NCBI RefSeq assembly: GCF_014696435.1
Contig: NZ_JACJQG010000001.1
Location: 186,001-250,000 of the forward strand
Length of the DNA: 64,000 nt
Direction of reading: 5' to 3'
DNA from: Calothrix anomala FACHB-343
GTDB lineage: Bacteria > Cyanobacteriota > Cyanobacteriia > Cyanobacteriales > Nostocaceae
Under the pieces are notes generated by a model. It saw only the letters and a list, made by a program, of their open reading frames with translations. It searched no databases and was not told the origin of the DNA. A program made the translations under genes and the position numbers. Each line of letters opens with the position of its first letter. Position 1 is the first letter of the stretch. This document shows, in pieces, positions 18,123-27,576 of the stretch.

Positions 18123-19121
18123 ATGTCGTCTGCAAAACCGAAAATTTTGGTAACCGGAGGAGCTGGTTATATCGGCTCTCATACAGTCCTAGCCTTGAAA
18201 CGAGCGGGTTATGAGGTAGTTATTCTCGATAATCTGGTGTACGGACATCGTGACTTAGTAGAGCAAGCTCTGCAAGTGGAACTGGTAGTTGGTGACACTG
18301 CCGATCGCCCAATGCTGGATAAATTATTTCAAACTCACCAGTTTGATGCTGTCATGCACTTCTCTGCTTATGCCTACGTAGGCGAATCAGTGACAGATCC
18401 AGCAAAATACTACCGCAACAATGTTGTGGGTACTCTGGTGCTGTTAGAAGCTATGCTGGCAGCGTCTATTAAGAAATTTGTATTTTCCTCAACTTGTGCA
18501 ACTTACGGTGTACCGGATGTTGTACCCATTCCCGAAAATCATCCCCAAAATCCCATTAACCCTTACGGCGCTAGTAAGTTAATGGTCGAGCGGATTCTCT
18601 CAGATTTCGATGTTGCCTATGGTTTAAAATCAGTGCGTTTCCGCTACTTCAACGCCGCCGGAGCCGATCCCACTGGTTTACTCGGTGAAGATCACAACCC
18701 AGAAACCCATTTAATTCCGTTGATATTGCTGACAGCGTTAGGTAAACGTGAATCGATTTCGATTTTCGGTACTGATTATGCGACACCTGACGGTACTTGT
18801 ATTCGAGATTATATTCACGTGAGCGACTTAGCCGATGCCCATATTTCTGGATTAGAGTACTTGTTACAAGGCGGTAATAGCGAAGTTTTCAACCTCGGTA
18901 ATGCTTTAGGTTTCTCCGTCAGAGAAGTCATTGCGGCGGCGGCGGCGGTAACAGGATTAAATATACCCATCACCGAATGCGATCGCCGTCCCGGAGATCC
19001 ACCTTCTTTGATTGGTAGCGCCGAGAAAGCTAGGGAAATCCTCGGTTGGCAACCCAAATACCCCGGTATCAAAGAAATCGTGCAACACGCCTGGGATTGG
19101 CATCAAAAGAGGCATAAATAA
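18123..19121 (+). CDS. galE: UDP-glucose 4-epimerase
   Basis: From ATG 18123 the protein is 332 residues, the normal GalE length. It has the NAD-binding GGAGYIGSH near residue 10, Ser-Ser-Thr (FSSTCATYG) near 122 and the catalytic YGASK Tyr/Lys pair near 147. RFRYFNAAGADP and the IRDYIHVSDLADAH segment complete the family signature. It interconverts UDP-glucose and UDP-galactose for polysaccharide and lipid synthesis in the cytosol. An upstream in-frame TTG at 18093 would add a non-conserved MSSYNSTGTN, so I prefer 18123. Confidence 0.93.
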   Translation: MSSAKPKILVTGGAGYIGSHTVLALKRAGYEVVILDNLVYGHRDLVEQALQVELVVGDTADRPMLDKLFQTHQFDAVMHFSAYAYVGESVTDPAKYYRNNVVGTLVLLEAMLAASIKKFVFSSTCATYGVPDVVPIPENHPQNPINPYGASKLMVERILSDFDVAYGLKSVRFRYFNAAGADPTGLLGEDHNPETHLIPLILLTALGKRESISIFGTDYATPDGTCIRDYIHVSDLADAHISGLEYLLQGGNSEVFNLGNALGFSVREVIAAAAAVTGLNIPITECDRRPGDPPSLIGSAEKAREILGWQPKYPGIKEIVQHAWDWHQKRHK

Positions 19122-19246
19122 GGGTATGGGGCATGGGGCATTGGGCATTGGGCATTGGGCAGACGCGATGAATCGCGTCTCTACAATTGTCTTCCTTGTC
19201 CTCTTTGTCCCCCCTGCTCCCTGCTCCCTGCCCCCCTGCCTCCTCC
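19122..19246. repeat. GGGCATT repeats and 20-bp palindrome
   Basis: GGGCATTG heptamers at about 19129-19161 are followed by the palindrome AGACGCGATGAATCGCGTCT at 19161-19180 and a C-rich CCTGCTCCCTGC tract. Confidence 0.7.
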
Positions 19247-19858
19247 CTACCTCTTCCGCCGTTGCATTACAGCTAACACAATCCCTAAGCTGGCAAAGAT
19301 GCCGGCGGCGATCGCCCACAATGAAAATGATGAAGATTGAGGCTGGGCTACATTTTTATCATTTTCTTTGTTGACTTCTGGCGAGCTTCGTGATACATTA
19401 GCCGCACTTGCAGCAACGGTAACATCAAACTTTAACTCAAAGGGTGAAAAATTCCCCCCAGCTATGGGTTTACCTTTCAGTACTAGCTGATAGGCTCCGG
19501 GTTTGGGAAATGTAATCTCTGCGCCTGGTGTCCCTTGATACTTTTCGGCGGTGATGGCTTGCAAGGAAGGTTCTAATAGTGGCGGTTCTCCGGCTGTGTG
19601 GGGTTGGGCGTAAATTGCTAACTGACAATTACAATCTTTGAGAGCGATCGCTTTTCCACCTTTACGAGTTAGTGCAAACCAAGCTTGTGCAGGTTTACCA
19701 GCTTGAGGATTATCATTCGGTTCAATATGGAGGGTAGCACCAACATCTGCGGCGATTTTTACTGTATGGGCAGAGGTAGAGCTAGGATGATTTACTGCTA
19801 GGAGTAATAAAAAAACTACAGGTATACCAAATTTAGCGCGACTTACTGGGCGGAACAT
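19247..19858 (-). CDS. Exported membrane-anchored protein, partner of the SafE-like gene
   Basis: The 203-residue protein has an N-terminal signal (residues 1-31, ending SAHTVKI) and a beta-rich periplasmic domain with CNC (residues 77-79 region). A C-terminal helix is followed by RRKR, which would anchor it. Its start overlaps the end of the upstream SafE-like gene by 26 bp, so the two are almost certainly co-translated. The CNC pair and the neighbour's metal-type motif suggest periplasmic metal handling, but this is inference; I do not recognise the family. Confidence 0.65.
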   Translation of the reverse strand: MFRPVSRAKFGIPVVFLLLLAVNHPSSTSAHTVKIAADVGATLHIEPNDNPQAGKPAQAWFALTRKGGKAIALKDCNCQLAIYAQPHTAGEPPLLEPSLQAITAEKYQGTPGAEITFPKPGAYQLVLKGKPIAGGNFSPFELKFDVTVAASAANVSRSSPEVNKENDKNVAQPQSSSFSLWAIAAGIFASLGIVLAVMQRRKR

Positions 19859-21059
19859 AAAATTTAGCTATGGACAACCTTGACCAAACATAGCGCGATC
19901 TCAGCATTAACACACAGAGGGTGAAAAAACCCAAGAGTGCGGTTGCTAGTTTATTCCCCTCATTTAATTGTGCAGAACCCAGGTAATGTGAACCCATAAC
20001 GATCGCATGAATTACAACCAAGAGTAAAGCAGGTACGCTCAATAGATGAATCTGTCGCCAACGCTTACCTAAAGATTTTTGCCAGAAATCAAAACTAGTC
20101 AAAGCAGCAGGAGTCATCAAGATTAATGCTACCGCACCAGCGCCCATACTCCATTGATATTCTGGACGCAGAAACCAAAAGGCAGCAAAATTCCATTCTA
20201 AGGAATGTTCTATCATGTGGAGAGTGTGCGCTACAGATAACACAAAAGCTCCCACACCTAAAGCTCGACGATAACGCAAAGGTGCTGCCCAAATTCCACT
20301 AATGGGGCGAGCGATTAGGGCTAAAATTAAGCAGAATAAGGCGGCGTGTCCGGTGTAATCGACCATTATGTCGCCGGTTCGCAACACAGTAATGGCTCCA
20401 ATGGCGAGAGTTACCCAACCACCCAAGCGGAATAATTGACTGCGCTTATCTTGACTGACTAGGGAAGCAGAAACACCCACACCTAACATAATTGGTAGGG
20501 TTCCCAGTCCAAAAGCGAGCATAGTTACCGCACCTATCCATAAATTACCAGTTTCCGCAGCTTTTATTTGGGCAGCATATAAGAACCCACAAGGCATTAA
20601 ACCCCACGTCATTCCTAATAGTGCGGGTGTCCACCATTTGCTTTGTAAGGAAATGTTGACCATTTCTTTACTCAGAAGATTGTGTAATTTTCCTTGTAAT
20701 AAGGGGTGTAAAACAGGAATTTTGGGGAGTAAATTGGGATTAATTTGTCCTAAGCCAAACCAAATTAATAATAAACCCGTAAAAATAGCAATCCAACGCC
20801 GTAAATCGCTACCAATACCTGCTAACTGTCCCCCTTCGATCAAGGCTGAACCTAATGCGCCAATCCCAGCACCAACTAGGGTATAGCTCAACATCCGTCC
20901 TAAGTTCAGTAGGATGTGAAATTTTAATTGCTGTCGCCAATCACGGGTTTTTTCTTGGTGCGGTAAGGAAAAAGCCATAGTTAAAGGGCCGCACATGCCA
21001 AAACAATGCCCAAAACTACCCAAAAACCCCAGGATTGTCATGAGTAATAAATCAATCAT
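19833..21059 (-). CDS. SafE/TauE-type transporter fused to ferric-reductase-like domain
   Basis: Residues 1-240 match the sulfite-exporter TauE/SafE (UreH-like) family: it begins with MIDLLLMTILGFLGSFGHC, continues FGMCGPLTMAF, and has WGLMPCGFLYAA near 165. The HCFGMC motif and the Cys at 167 resemble copper-handling relatives. Residues about 250-390 add helices with His in VLSVAHTLHMIEHSL and LLLVVIHAIVMGSHY. This spacing resembles the haem-binding ferric-reductase-like domain. The total of 408 residues far exceeds the usual about 230. It overlaps the next gene by 26 bp. A metal-export or metal-reduction role is inferred. Confidence 0.7.
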   Translation of the reverse strand: MIDLLLMTILGFLGSFGHCFGMCGPLTMAFSLPHQEKTRDWRQQLKFHILLNLGRMLSYTLVGAGIGALGSALIEGGQLAGIGSDLRRWIAIFTGLLLIWFGLGQINPNLLPKIPVLHPLLQGKLHNLLSKEMVNISLQSKWWTPALLGMTWGLMPCGFLYAAQIKAAETGNLWIGAVTMLAFGLGTLPIMLGVGVSASLVSQDKRSQLFRLGGWVTLAIGAITVLRTGDIMVDYTGHAALFCLILALIARPISGIWAAPLRYRRALGVGAFVLSVAHTLHMIEHSLEWNFAAFWFLRPEYQWSMGAGAVALILMTPAALTSFDFWQKSLGKRWRQIHLLSVPALLLVVIHAIVMGSHYLGSAQLNEGNKLATALLGFFTLCVLMLRSRYVWSRLSIAKFYVPPSKSR

Positions 21060-21208
21060 AAATAAATTCCTGAGTCCTTGGTGCTGAGTTTTGGGTGAAA
21101 AAAGGTAAAAATAATTTGCTTTTATAGTGCGGAACTTTACGGGAAATTAGTCACTCTGTCAAAAGACTAGCTGTCAAACTTGCTGTTTGCGCTATTTTTA
21201 AGTCTAAG

Positions 21209-22270
21209 ATGCATAAGAGCGATCGCATGAAAAAATTGATATGGCTGGCGCTTTTACTCCTAGTGGTAGTTGTGGTTGTTGGTACTAGAGGTACTGCCAA
21301 TAATCAGTTATTGCAACAGCCTCCTTCACCGATAATTGCACAGAGTAGCCCTAATCAAAATACCCCATCCGAGTTACCTGTACCAATAGCTAAAGATTTG
21401 CAGTTGTCGGCACAAAATTTATTTACCCATATACAAAAGCTTAATTTTCAGCGTTATACCAAGGATGAGCGATCGCGTACTCGTACTTATATTACAACTG
21501 AACTGCAAAAATTCGGCTGGAAACCCCAATTACAAAAGTTTCCTAACGGTGTAAATATCTTTGCTGAACGCCAGGGAACTAACGAACAAGCTGGTGCAAT
21601 TTTAGTAGGTGCCCATTATGATACCGTTGCTGGTTCTCCTGGGGCTGATGATAATGCCAGTGGATTGGCTGTGATGCTGGAAGTTGCTAGAGTTCTCGGT
21701 TCTACTGCTACTCCTAGAACATTACAGCTAGCGTTTTTTGATTTAGAAGAAGCTGGACTTTTGGGTAGTAAAGCTTTTGTCAGCCAAAAAGCCAGGTTAA
21801 AAAATCTCCAGAGTGCGATCGTTATGGATATGGTAGGTTATGCCTGTTACACAGTCGGTTGTCAGCAGTACCCTACAGCATTACCAGTTAAACCACCCAG
21901 CGATCAAGGTGACTTTTTAGTAGTAGTAGGCGATACAGAACATTTACCTTTGCTGAATGCTTTTGAAAATTCCCAGTCTCATCCAGCGACAGCCTTAAAT
22001 AAAAATGATGCGAATTTCCCATCAATTTTAACATTACCTATTCCCTTGAAAGGATTATTAGCACCAGACACCCTACGCAGCGATCATGCACCATTTTGGT
22101 ATCAAGATATAGGTGCTGTACTAGTCACAGATACGGCTAATTTACGTAATGCTAACTATCATCAACCTAGCGATTTACCAAAAACAATTGATCGTGATTT
22201 TTTTATAGGTTCAGCCCAAATTGTTCTCAATACTACGCATAAATTATTAGAAAATGCAACGGATGGATAG
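21209..22270 (+). CDS. M28-family zinc aminopeptidase, membrane-anchored or exported
   Basis: The 353-residue protein has a hydrophobic N-terminal segment (LIWLALLLLVVVVVVG). Zinc-site motifs of peptidase family M28 follow: AHYDTVAGSPGADDNASG near 131-148 (His and bridging Asp), FDLEEAGLLG near 175 (Glu-Glu) and SDHAPFW near 290 (His). It should hydrolyse peptides outside the cytoplasm. A second in-frame ATG at 21227 gives MKKLIWL, a more typical signal start, so translation may begin there. The last residues (ATDG, stop) abut an IS relic, so the native 3' end may have been altered. Confidence 0.85.
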   Translation: MHKSDRMKKLIWLALLLLVVVVVVGTRGTANNQLLQQPPSPIIAQSSPNQNTPSELPVPIAKDLQLSAQNLFTHIQKLNFQRYTKDERSRTRTYITTELQKFGWKPQLQKFPNGVNIFAERQGTNEQAGAILVGAHYDTVAGSPGADDNASGLAVMLEVARVLGSTATPRTLQLAFFDLEEAGLLGSKAFVSQKARLKNLQSAIVMDMVGYACYTVGCQQYPTALPVKPPSDQGDFLVVVGDTEHLPLLNAFENSQSHPATALNKNDANFPSILTLPIPLKGLLAPDTLRSDHAPFWYQDIGAVLVTDTANLRNANYHQPSDLPKTIDRDFFIGSAQIVLNTTHKLLENATDG

Positions 22271-22271
22271 G

Positions 22272-22527
22272 AGTTTCTGCGCTACCCCAGATCACGATTG
22301 TTCTTGTGAGTCAAGCTACACGTACAGCTCTACCGCCGAGTGGACTGTTGAACCCGCAGGGCAAAAGCTAGCTTGGGACACAAGCAAAGTAACGCTTCTG
22401 GACTGGCAACTTCTGTGCTACTTGGTGCAAGCCTGGTAGAGCAAGTAGCCAGGATGAAAGAAGAATCCCCTGCCTTTACGACTTAGTGAGCGAAGCGATA
22501 CTAAGTCGTAAAGGCAGGGGAGTGTCA
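22272..22527 (+). mobile_element. 3' relic of an IS200/IS605-type element (tnpB tail and right end)
   Basis: A frame ending at the TAG at 22484-22486 reads LVEQVARMKEESPAFTT, similar to the C-terminal tails of cyanobacterial TnpB proteins. Further upstream that frame is broken by stops. The DNA ends with a perfect 21-bp-arm hairpin (22467-22487 with 22500-22520) and GAGTGTCAA, as expected for a right end with TCAA cleavage. No tnpA or tnpB body remains. The element ends two bases before the stop codon of the next minus-strand gene. Confidence 0.55.
22327..22527 (+). ncRNA. Possible omega-RNA (TnpB guide RNA) scaffold relic
   Basis: The segment is structured: GCTCTACC at 22327-22334 pairs with GGTAGAGC at 22434-22441, GCTTG and CAAGC form a local hairpin near 22370-22385, and the long terminal hairpin follows. 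In living IS605-type elements the guide RNA overlaps the tnpB 3' end and stops at the right end. Without tnpB in cis it could only work with a TnpB from elsewhere. This is inference from position and folding. Confidence 0.3.
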
Positions 22528-22528
22528 A

Positions 22529-22726
22529 TTAGTAAGCCAGTGTTTCTAAAGTTTCCCGCAAATAGCGCTGTACTTGTTGTTCTAAACGTAGCCCTTGTAA
22601 TTGTACATGATGTTCTAATTGCCAGCGTTGGAAGCCAGAACTAGCGGCGATCGCGTATTTCAGGCTGTGCCAAATTTCACTATCATCAGTAAATTGGCGA
22701 TCGCTAGAGGTGGGAATTTGAGCCAT
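22529..22726 (-). CDS. Small conserved cyanobacterial protein, function unknown
   Basis: The 65-residue protein begins MAQIPTSSDRQFTDDSEIWH and is rich in Gln, Leu and Arg towards its C-terminus, which looks helical. The IWxSLKYAIAASSGFQRW core looks conserved rather than random. It lies 85 bp downstream of the membrane protein gene at 22812 on the same strand, at the end of the infB gene group. No function is known to me. Confidence 0.6.
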   Translation of the reverse strand: MAQIPTSSDRQFTDDSEIWHSLKYAIAASSGFQRWQLEHHVQLQGLRLEQQVQRYLRETLETLAY

Positions 22727-22811
22727 AATTTCTCATTCCTTGGTTTTACTTCAAAATTTAGCGCAGTTCTCATTTTCAGACAACTCTCCGCAGGAGACAG
22801 TTTAAATCTGC

Positions 22812-23465
22812 CTAACCTTCATCGGAGTTTTCTGCTTGGGGTGGTTCTGTGCTTTTTTTCCTTCCCCATAGGGAGTGAAATAACTGGGGCAATATTTGAT
22901 TAACCCGTACCCCTACGATGGTGAAATCCTGCTGAATCTTTTCTAAAGGTAATGGTTTTATGGCTGCAAATTCTGTGTCATTCGTCACCAAAAGTCTAGC
23001 TACACTCACGGGAATTTGCAAAAACAAATTGCTGGCTAAAAAAGCTAAAGCAGCGAGCAGTAATCCCACACTCCGCCATTGGGGTAGAAAACTAGCAATG
23101 TTTGCTACCAGTGGAGTAATTTGATATATCTGCCACAGCACCCCTACTAATAATATTGCGGCTAAAACGGCCAAAAAGCGATTTAAATTTGTATTAATTA
23201 AACAAAGCATCTTGCGTTGCTCTTCAGTCAGATTTTCTGGCTTGAGAGCAATGCCCAAAATAGCGAATATGTAAAAAGGACGACTTAATTGCATCCACAG
23301 CAGTGGTAAAACGCCGATGGCAGCTACTAAAAAGAGTTCCATCCATACGGGTAAGACTGGCTCGCCTATGGATAGAAACAACACACACAAAAACAAAAAA
23401 ATCGGCAGAGTCGCCAAACCGGCGAGATGAATCCACAAAATCGGTTCAGAGCGAAATGAGGCCAT
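22812..23465 (-). CDS. Low-complexity-tail membrane protein
   Basis: From ATG 23465 the protein is 217 residues and starts MASFRSEPILWIHLAGLATL, as in a widespread cyanobacterial membrane family named for its variable tail. About four hydrophobic helices (residues 12-150) are followed by a soluble charged end (KKSTEPPQAENSDEG). A longer in-frame start at 23546 would add 27 non-conserved residues encoded partly by a repeat, so I did not use it. It follows infB by 117 bp. Function unknown. Confidence 0.7.
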   Translation of the reverse strand: MASFRSEPILWIHLAGLATLPIFLFLCVLFLSIGEPVLPVWMELFLVAAIGVLPLLWMQLSRPFYIFAILGIALKPENLTEEQRKMLCLINTNLNRFLAVLAAILLVGVLWQIYQITPLVANIASFLPQWRSVGLLLAALAFLASNLFLQIPVSVARLLVTNDTEFAAIKPLPLEKIQQDFTIVGVRVNQILPQLFHSLWGRKKSTEPPQAENSDEG

Positions 23466-23582
23466 ATTTACATTTATGCCTTGTAAGTCATCAGTGCTGA
23501 GTTGTAAGTTAGCAGTTGGAATTTTGAGAATGAACTCAAAACTCACAACTTGACTTAGAACTCAGCACTAGTAGACTCAACA

Positions 23583-26500
23583 CTACTTTGTCAATGTCAG
23601 CGTGCGACGCTTGGTAACCATTTGATAAGCTTCGATGATGTCACCTTCAGCCCAATCATGGAATTTATCTATGCCAATACCGCATTCATAACCGGCATTG
23701 ACTTCGCGAGCATCTTCTTTCATCCGTTTGAGGGAATCAAGAACGCCTTCGTAAACTACCTTACCGCCGCGACGTACCCGCAGTTTGCAGTTGCGGACGA
23801 GTTTGCCAGATTGTACGTAACAACCAGCCACAGCTCCGCGACCAACTGGGAAAACGGCACGCACTTCGGTTTGACCTAAAGGTTCTTCGACCAATTCCGG
23901 TTCTAACAAACCTTCTAAGGCTCCTTGAATATCTTCTAGGAGTTTGTAGATAATGTTGTATTCCCGGACATCTACACCCGCTTCATCGGCGGCTTGTCTA
24001 GCGCCACTAGCGTAGGTGGTGTTGAAGCCAATAATGACGGCGTTACTAGCAGCAGCTAAATCGATATCTGTTTCGGTGATTTCGCCAGCCGTAGCTAATA
24101 GCATCCGAATTTGGACTTCGTTTTGTGGGATTTGTCTGAGCGATCCCACAATAGCTTCCACTGAACCTTGGACATCGGCTTTGAGGATTAAGTTGAGTTC
24201 TTTTAGCTCGCCTTCTTGTGCTTGGGCCGATAGGGTTGTTAAGGTAACGCGACCTTGGAGTAAGCGAGATTGACGCTGTTTGTCGGCGCGATCGCTTGCT
24301 AAGGCACGAGCTTCTTTCTCGTTCTCGAAGACCTCAAATTCATCACCTGCAGCGGGAACGTCGCTTAAACCTAGCACTTCCACTGCAAAGGAAGGGCTAC
24401 CAGCTTCAACTCTCTTACCTCGGTCATCAACCATTGCCCGGACTTTACCAAATGCCGAGCCTGCGACTAACATATCGCCCACCTTGAGCGTACCATTTTG
24501 GATCAACAAGGTAGCAACTGCTCCCTTAGCCTTATCCAAATGAGCTTCAATGACGGTGCCTTTCGCTGGACGATCTGGGTTAGCAGATAATTCGCCAACT
24601 TCTGCCACCAACAGAATCATTTCTAGGAGTGTATCCAGGTTTTCGCCCTTGATGGCACTCACAGGTACCATGATTGTTTCACCACCCCAATCTTCGGCGG
24701 TGAGACCATAGTTAGTTAATTCTTGTTTCACCCGCTCTGGTTGTGCGCCTTCTTTGTCAATCTTGTTAATTGCTACAACAATGGGCACTTCCGCCGCTTG
24801 AGCATGGCTAATCGCTTCGATAGTTTGGGGACGCACGCCATCATCAGCAGCTACTACCAACACGGCAATATCTGTGACCCTAGCACCCCTAGCCCGCATT
24901 GCCGTAAAGGCTTCGTGACCGGGAGTATCCAGGAAGACAATTTGATGTGGCTGACCTTCATGTTCGATGTCAACATGGTAAGCACCGATGTGCTGGGTAA
25001 TCCCGCCTGCTTCGCCTGCTGCCACTTTGGTTTTGCGAATGGAATCCAGGAGGGTAGTTTTACCGTGGTCTACGTGACCCATGATTGTCACTACTGGCGG
25101 ACGACGATGGAGATTTTCCATGTCTGCCAAATCGAGCATTTCTGTAACTTTGCGGGCTTCTGCTTCTGGTTCAGCAGTTTCCACTTCTACTTCTAGCTCT
25201 TTGGCTACCAAAGTAATGGTAGGAATATCGAGATTTTGGGTGATACTCACTGCCATGCCTTTCATGAACAGGATTTTCACAATCTCTGTATCGGCGACAA
25301 CCAGAAGGTCTGCCAGTTCTTGCACTGTCAAGGGCCCTGTGACCACAACTTTAGCTGGTCGCTCGCGCTTGACTTCTACATTCTCTTGGCGGCGATTTTG
25401 GTCGCGGTTAGCAGGAGCTTTTTTGCCTCTGGTTGTGGGGCCGGCGATCGCTACAGCTGGTTGCTGTGTCGGTCTAGCTGCCTTTGGCTTGGGCGGACGA
25501 GCAATTGACAAGCTTACTTGGACAGTAGCTGGTATTTCCAGCCCTTCTTCATCTAGTAAATCTTCATCTTCAAAATCATCATCAAGGACTGGCTTGATGC
25601 GCTTGCCTTTAACGCCTGCCTTCCCTGATTTTTCCTTGATTTCGTCAATAATTTCTTCTTCTTGCCACTTTTTACCACCTTTTGCCGGACGGGGTGGAGT
25701 GGGACGTTTTAAGTCCAGCAGATCTGGTGGCACTACTTCATCAACGATAGCTGCTGCTTTACCGCCACCGCCTTGCATCGGTCTGGGTGGGGTAGCCACT
25801 GGCATCGCTGCTACAGCTTCACTAGGACGTACTGGTTTACTGGGTCGTGATGGTGCATCGCCAAATTGTCCCGGTGCGCCTGGTGGTCGATTGCCTCTAT
25901 TTTCCGGCTTGACTGGTGCTGGCGTTGGACGAGACTGTTTTTGGGGCAAAGACTGAGGAGATTGATCGGTTGCTGGCTTTCCTGCCTTGGGCTTAATTTG
26001 CTCCCGGTCTTCATCCCGCCGTTGCTGACGTTCGCGCTTGAGGATCGGTTTATCTGCTTGAGTCAGCGACTCCGGCGCTACTGCTGCTTCAGCCACAGGT
26101 CGAGCGGGCGGGGCTGCTAGTTGTGGTTTTTGCGGTTTTTCTGGTCTAGGCCGCGATGTATTTGGTTTTTCTTGCCTTTCCGGTTTTTCCGGTTTTTCTG
26201 CTGCTATTTTTTCTGTCGGCTGAGGTTGAGGCTTGCGATCTGCGTCTGTGACAGCTGGTTGCTGTGGGGTCTCAGACACATTCCGGGGTACAGGTCGAGT
26301 TGGTGCCGTCGGCTGCATGGGCGAGACTGGTGTGGCAAAAGGCTTGGGAGGAGAGGGAGGATTAGCTTCAGAAGAAGCAAGTTGGTTATTGATTGCAACT
26401 GACGCCTCTGGGGCGTTGGATGTAGGATTTCTCAATATTTTGGGTTTACGAATTTCCAAAATTTGTTGTTTGTGGGGTGCGGCTGGTCGATTTTTCGAGC

Positions 26501-26729
26501 CAGCTTGTGAACTGTTGGGATGATTGGATATATTTTCTTTTTTTGCCGAACTACTCGTAGTTGCGAGTTTTTCCGCAGCTGAACGAATGCGTTCGGCTTC
26601 TGAGTCTGAAATTGTACTGCTATGGCTTTTGACCGCGATGTTGAGCTGGTCGCATATTGCTAATAGCTCTTTGTTATCCAAATTTAATTCCTTTGATAAG
26701 TCATAGATTCTAACTTTGCCGTTGTTCAT
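23583..26729 (-). CDS. infB: Translation initiation factor IF-2
   Basis: The 1048-residue protein has an IF2 N-terminal module ([19 protein letters not shown]) and about 450 residues of Pro/Lys/Arg/Glu-rich linker. The GTPase core starts near residue 545: GHVDHGKTT (G1), DTPGHEAF (G3) and NKID (G4). Domains II-IV follow, ending in a C-terminal fMet-tRNA binding region. IF-2 delivers initiator tRNA to the 30S subunit. The long N-terminal linker is typical of filamentous cyanobacteria. It is the last large gene of the rimP-nusA-ylxR-infB group. Confidence 0.97.
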   Translation of the reverse strand: MNNGKVRIYDLSKELNLDNKELLAICDQLNIAVKSHSSTISDSEAERIRSAAEKLATTSSSAKKENISNHPNSSQAGSKNRPAAPHKQQILEIRKPKILRNPTSNAPEASVAINNQLASSEANPPSPPKPFATPVSPMQPTAPTRPVPRNVSETPQQPAVTDADRKPQPQPTEKIAAEKPEKPERQEKPNTSRPRPEKPQKPQLAAPPARPVAEAAVAPESLTQADKPILKRERQQRRDEDREQIKPKAGKPATDQSPQSLPQKQSRPTPAPVKPENRGNRPPGAPGQFGDAPSRPSKPVRPSEAVAAMPVATPPRPMQGGGGKAAAIVDEVVPPDLLDLKRPTPPRPAKGGKKWQEEEIIDEIKEKSGKAGVKGKRIKPVLDDDFEDEDLLDEEGLEIPATVQVSLSIARPPKPKAARPTQQPAVAIAGPTTRGKKAPANRDQNRRQENVEVKRERPAKVVVTGPLTVQELADLLVVADTEIVKILFMKGMAVSITQNLDIPTITLVAKELEVEVETAEPEAEARKVTEMLDLADMENLHRRPPVVTIMGHVDHGKTTLLDSIRKTKVAAGEAGGITQHIGAYHVDIEHEGQPHQIVFLDTPGHEAFTAMRARGARVTDIAVLVVAADDGVRPQTIEAISHAQAAEVPIVVAINKIDKEGAQPERVKQELTNYGLTAEDWGGETIMVPVSAIKGENLDTLLEMILLVAEVGELSANPDRPAKGTVIEAHLDKAKGAVATLLIQNGTLKVGDMLVAGSAFGKVRAMVDDRGKRVEAGSPSFAVEVLGLSDVPAAGDEFEVFENEKEARALASDRADKQRQSRLLQGRVTLTTLSAQAQEGELKELNLILKADVQGSVEAIVGSLRQIPQNEVQIRMLLATAGEITETDIDLAAASNAVIIGFNTTYASGARQAADEAGVDVREYNIIYKLLEDIQGALEGLLEPELVEEPLGQTEVRAVFPVGRGAVAGCYVQSGKLVRNCKLRVRRGGKVVYEGVLDSLKRMKEDAREVNAGYECGIGIDKFHDWAEGDIIEAYQMVTKRRTLTLTK

Positions 26730-26742
26730 GCACTCTTCCCCT

Positions 26743-26976
26743 TTAATTTACAGTTTTAGCGGATGGTTGCCTGGTTTGTGACATCTCCATCCTTTGATTA
26801 CTGTTTTTTGGTTGCCGTTTAGATTTTTGCCGTGCCTCCAATAAGGAAAGAGAGATGTCTCGGTTAATCTTGGCATCCCCACCCAAAATGATGGTTGACG
26901 CCGAACCGCGCAATAGCGCTACCAGTTTGCCATTCTGTAGTTTTTTGTTTTGCTGATTCTGAGTCTTCCACAACAC
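26743..26976 (-). CDS. Small basic protein between ylxR and infB
   Basis: The 77-residue protein starts at GTG 26976 and contains [20 protein letters not shown], followed by [19 protein letters not shown]. It ends 13 bp before infB, so translation is probably coupled. In other bacteria an L7Ae-like gene (ylxQ) sits here; this protein is too short and does not clearly match it, although the RGSA...ILGGDA part faintly recalls it. The start is uncertain. Function unknown. Confidence 0.6.
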   Translation of the reverse strand: MLWKTQNQQNKKLQNGKLVALLRGSASTIILGGDAKINRDISLSLLEARQKSKRQPKNSNQRMEMSQTRQPSAKTVN

Positions 26977-27154
26977 AATCGAGTAAAACTTGTTGGGAGT
27001 ATTGCTCCACCTCTCACCAGATTGTATGAGAGCCGTTTCTCAACTACACCCCTTTACTATTTTGGCACTAACCCAAGCATTCTAGAGAGACGATGTTGCT
27101 AGCCTAAGTTCGGCTATTAGCAAAACTCACTAGAGATTACCGTCACAAATTTCT

Positions 27155-27430
27155 TTAACTAGAATTTGATGACTGGTGATTGCTTTTGGCTAGACGCTGC
27201 CACAATGTCTGGTACAGTGTTTCTGGCACTGTTGCATGTAGCGATCGCCCTAGTCGATTTTTTTTCTGAGCCGCTTGTAGGCAGCTAGTTTGCGGGCATA
27301 TATAGGCAGAACGCCCCATGCCCTCATCTAATTGTACCGTTCTCGACTCAAAGACGCGGACAATCCGCCAAAACTCTTCTTTTAGTGCTACTCGGCGACA
27401 ACTTATACATCGCCGATAATTTGGTTTCAT
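27155..27430 (-). CDS. ylxR: YlxR-family RNA-binding protein (DUF448)
   Basis: The 91-residue protein has the DUF448 signature RRCISCRRVALKEEFWRIVR at its start and GMGRSAYICPQTSCLQAAQKK in the middle, with four cysteines. YlxR is encoded between nusA and infB in most bacteria and acts as a nucleic-acid-binding regulatory protein. The family and gene order both fit. Confidence 0.92.
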   Translation of the reverse strand: MKPNYRRCISCRRVALKEEFWRIVRVFESRTVQLDEGMGRSAYICPQTSCLQAAQKKNRLGRSLHATVPETLYQTLWQRLAKSNHQSSNSS

Positions 27431-27576
27431 TTATTTTGTGCTACCTCACTTTAGCAGTTTGGTTAAAAAATAGAGGTTGCCCATCTATTTTTGCTTTTAC
27501 CAAGGTTGCTAAATGTCAGGTAATTTCTATAAACTTCCTGTAAAGAATCTTACCAAAACTCCATAAAATTACTAAA

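Noticed and set aside
19012-19374. ORFs crossing galE end and the palindrome/STRR region
   Set aside because: They run over GGGCATT repeats and the 20-bp palindrome on both strands and share no conserved segment.
22254-22439. Small ORF after the M28 peptidase
   Set aside because: It falls inside the IS200/IS605 right-end relic, where structure and the tnpB tail in another frame explain the sequence better.
25081-25956. Long plus-strand reading frame opposite infB
   Set aside because: It lies wholly within infB in a Pro/Lys-rich region; the Ser/Gly/Thr-rich translation is a mirror of that composition and has no domain or ribosome site.
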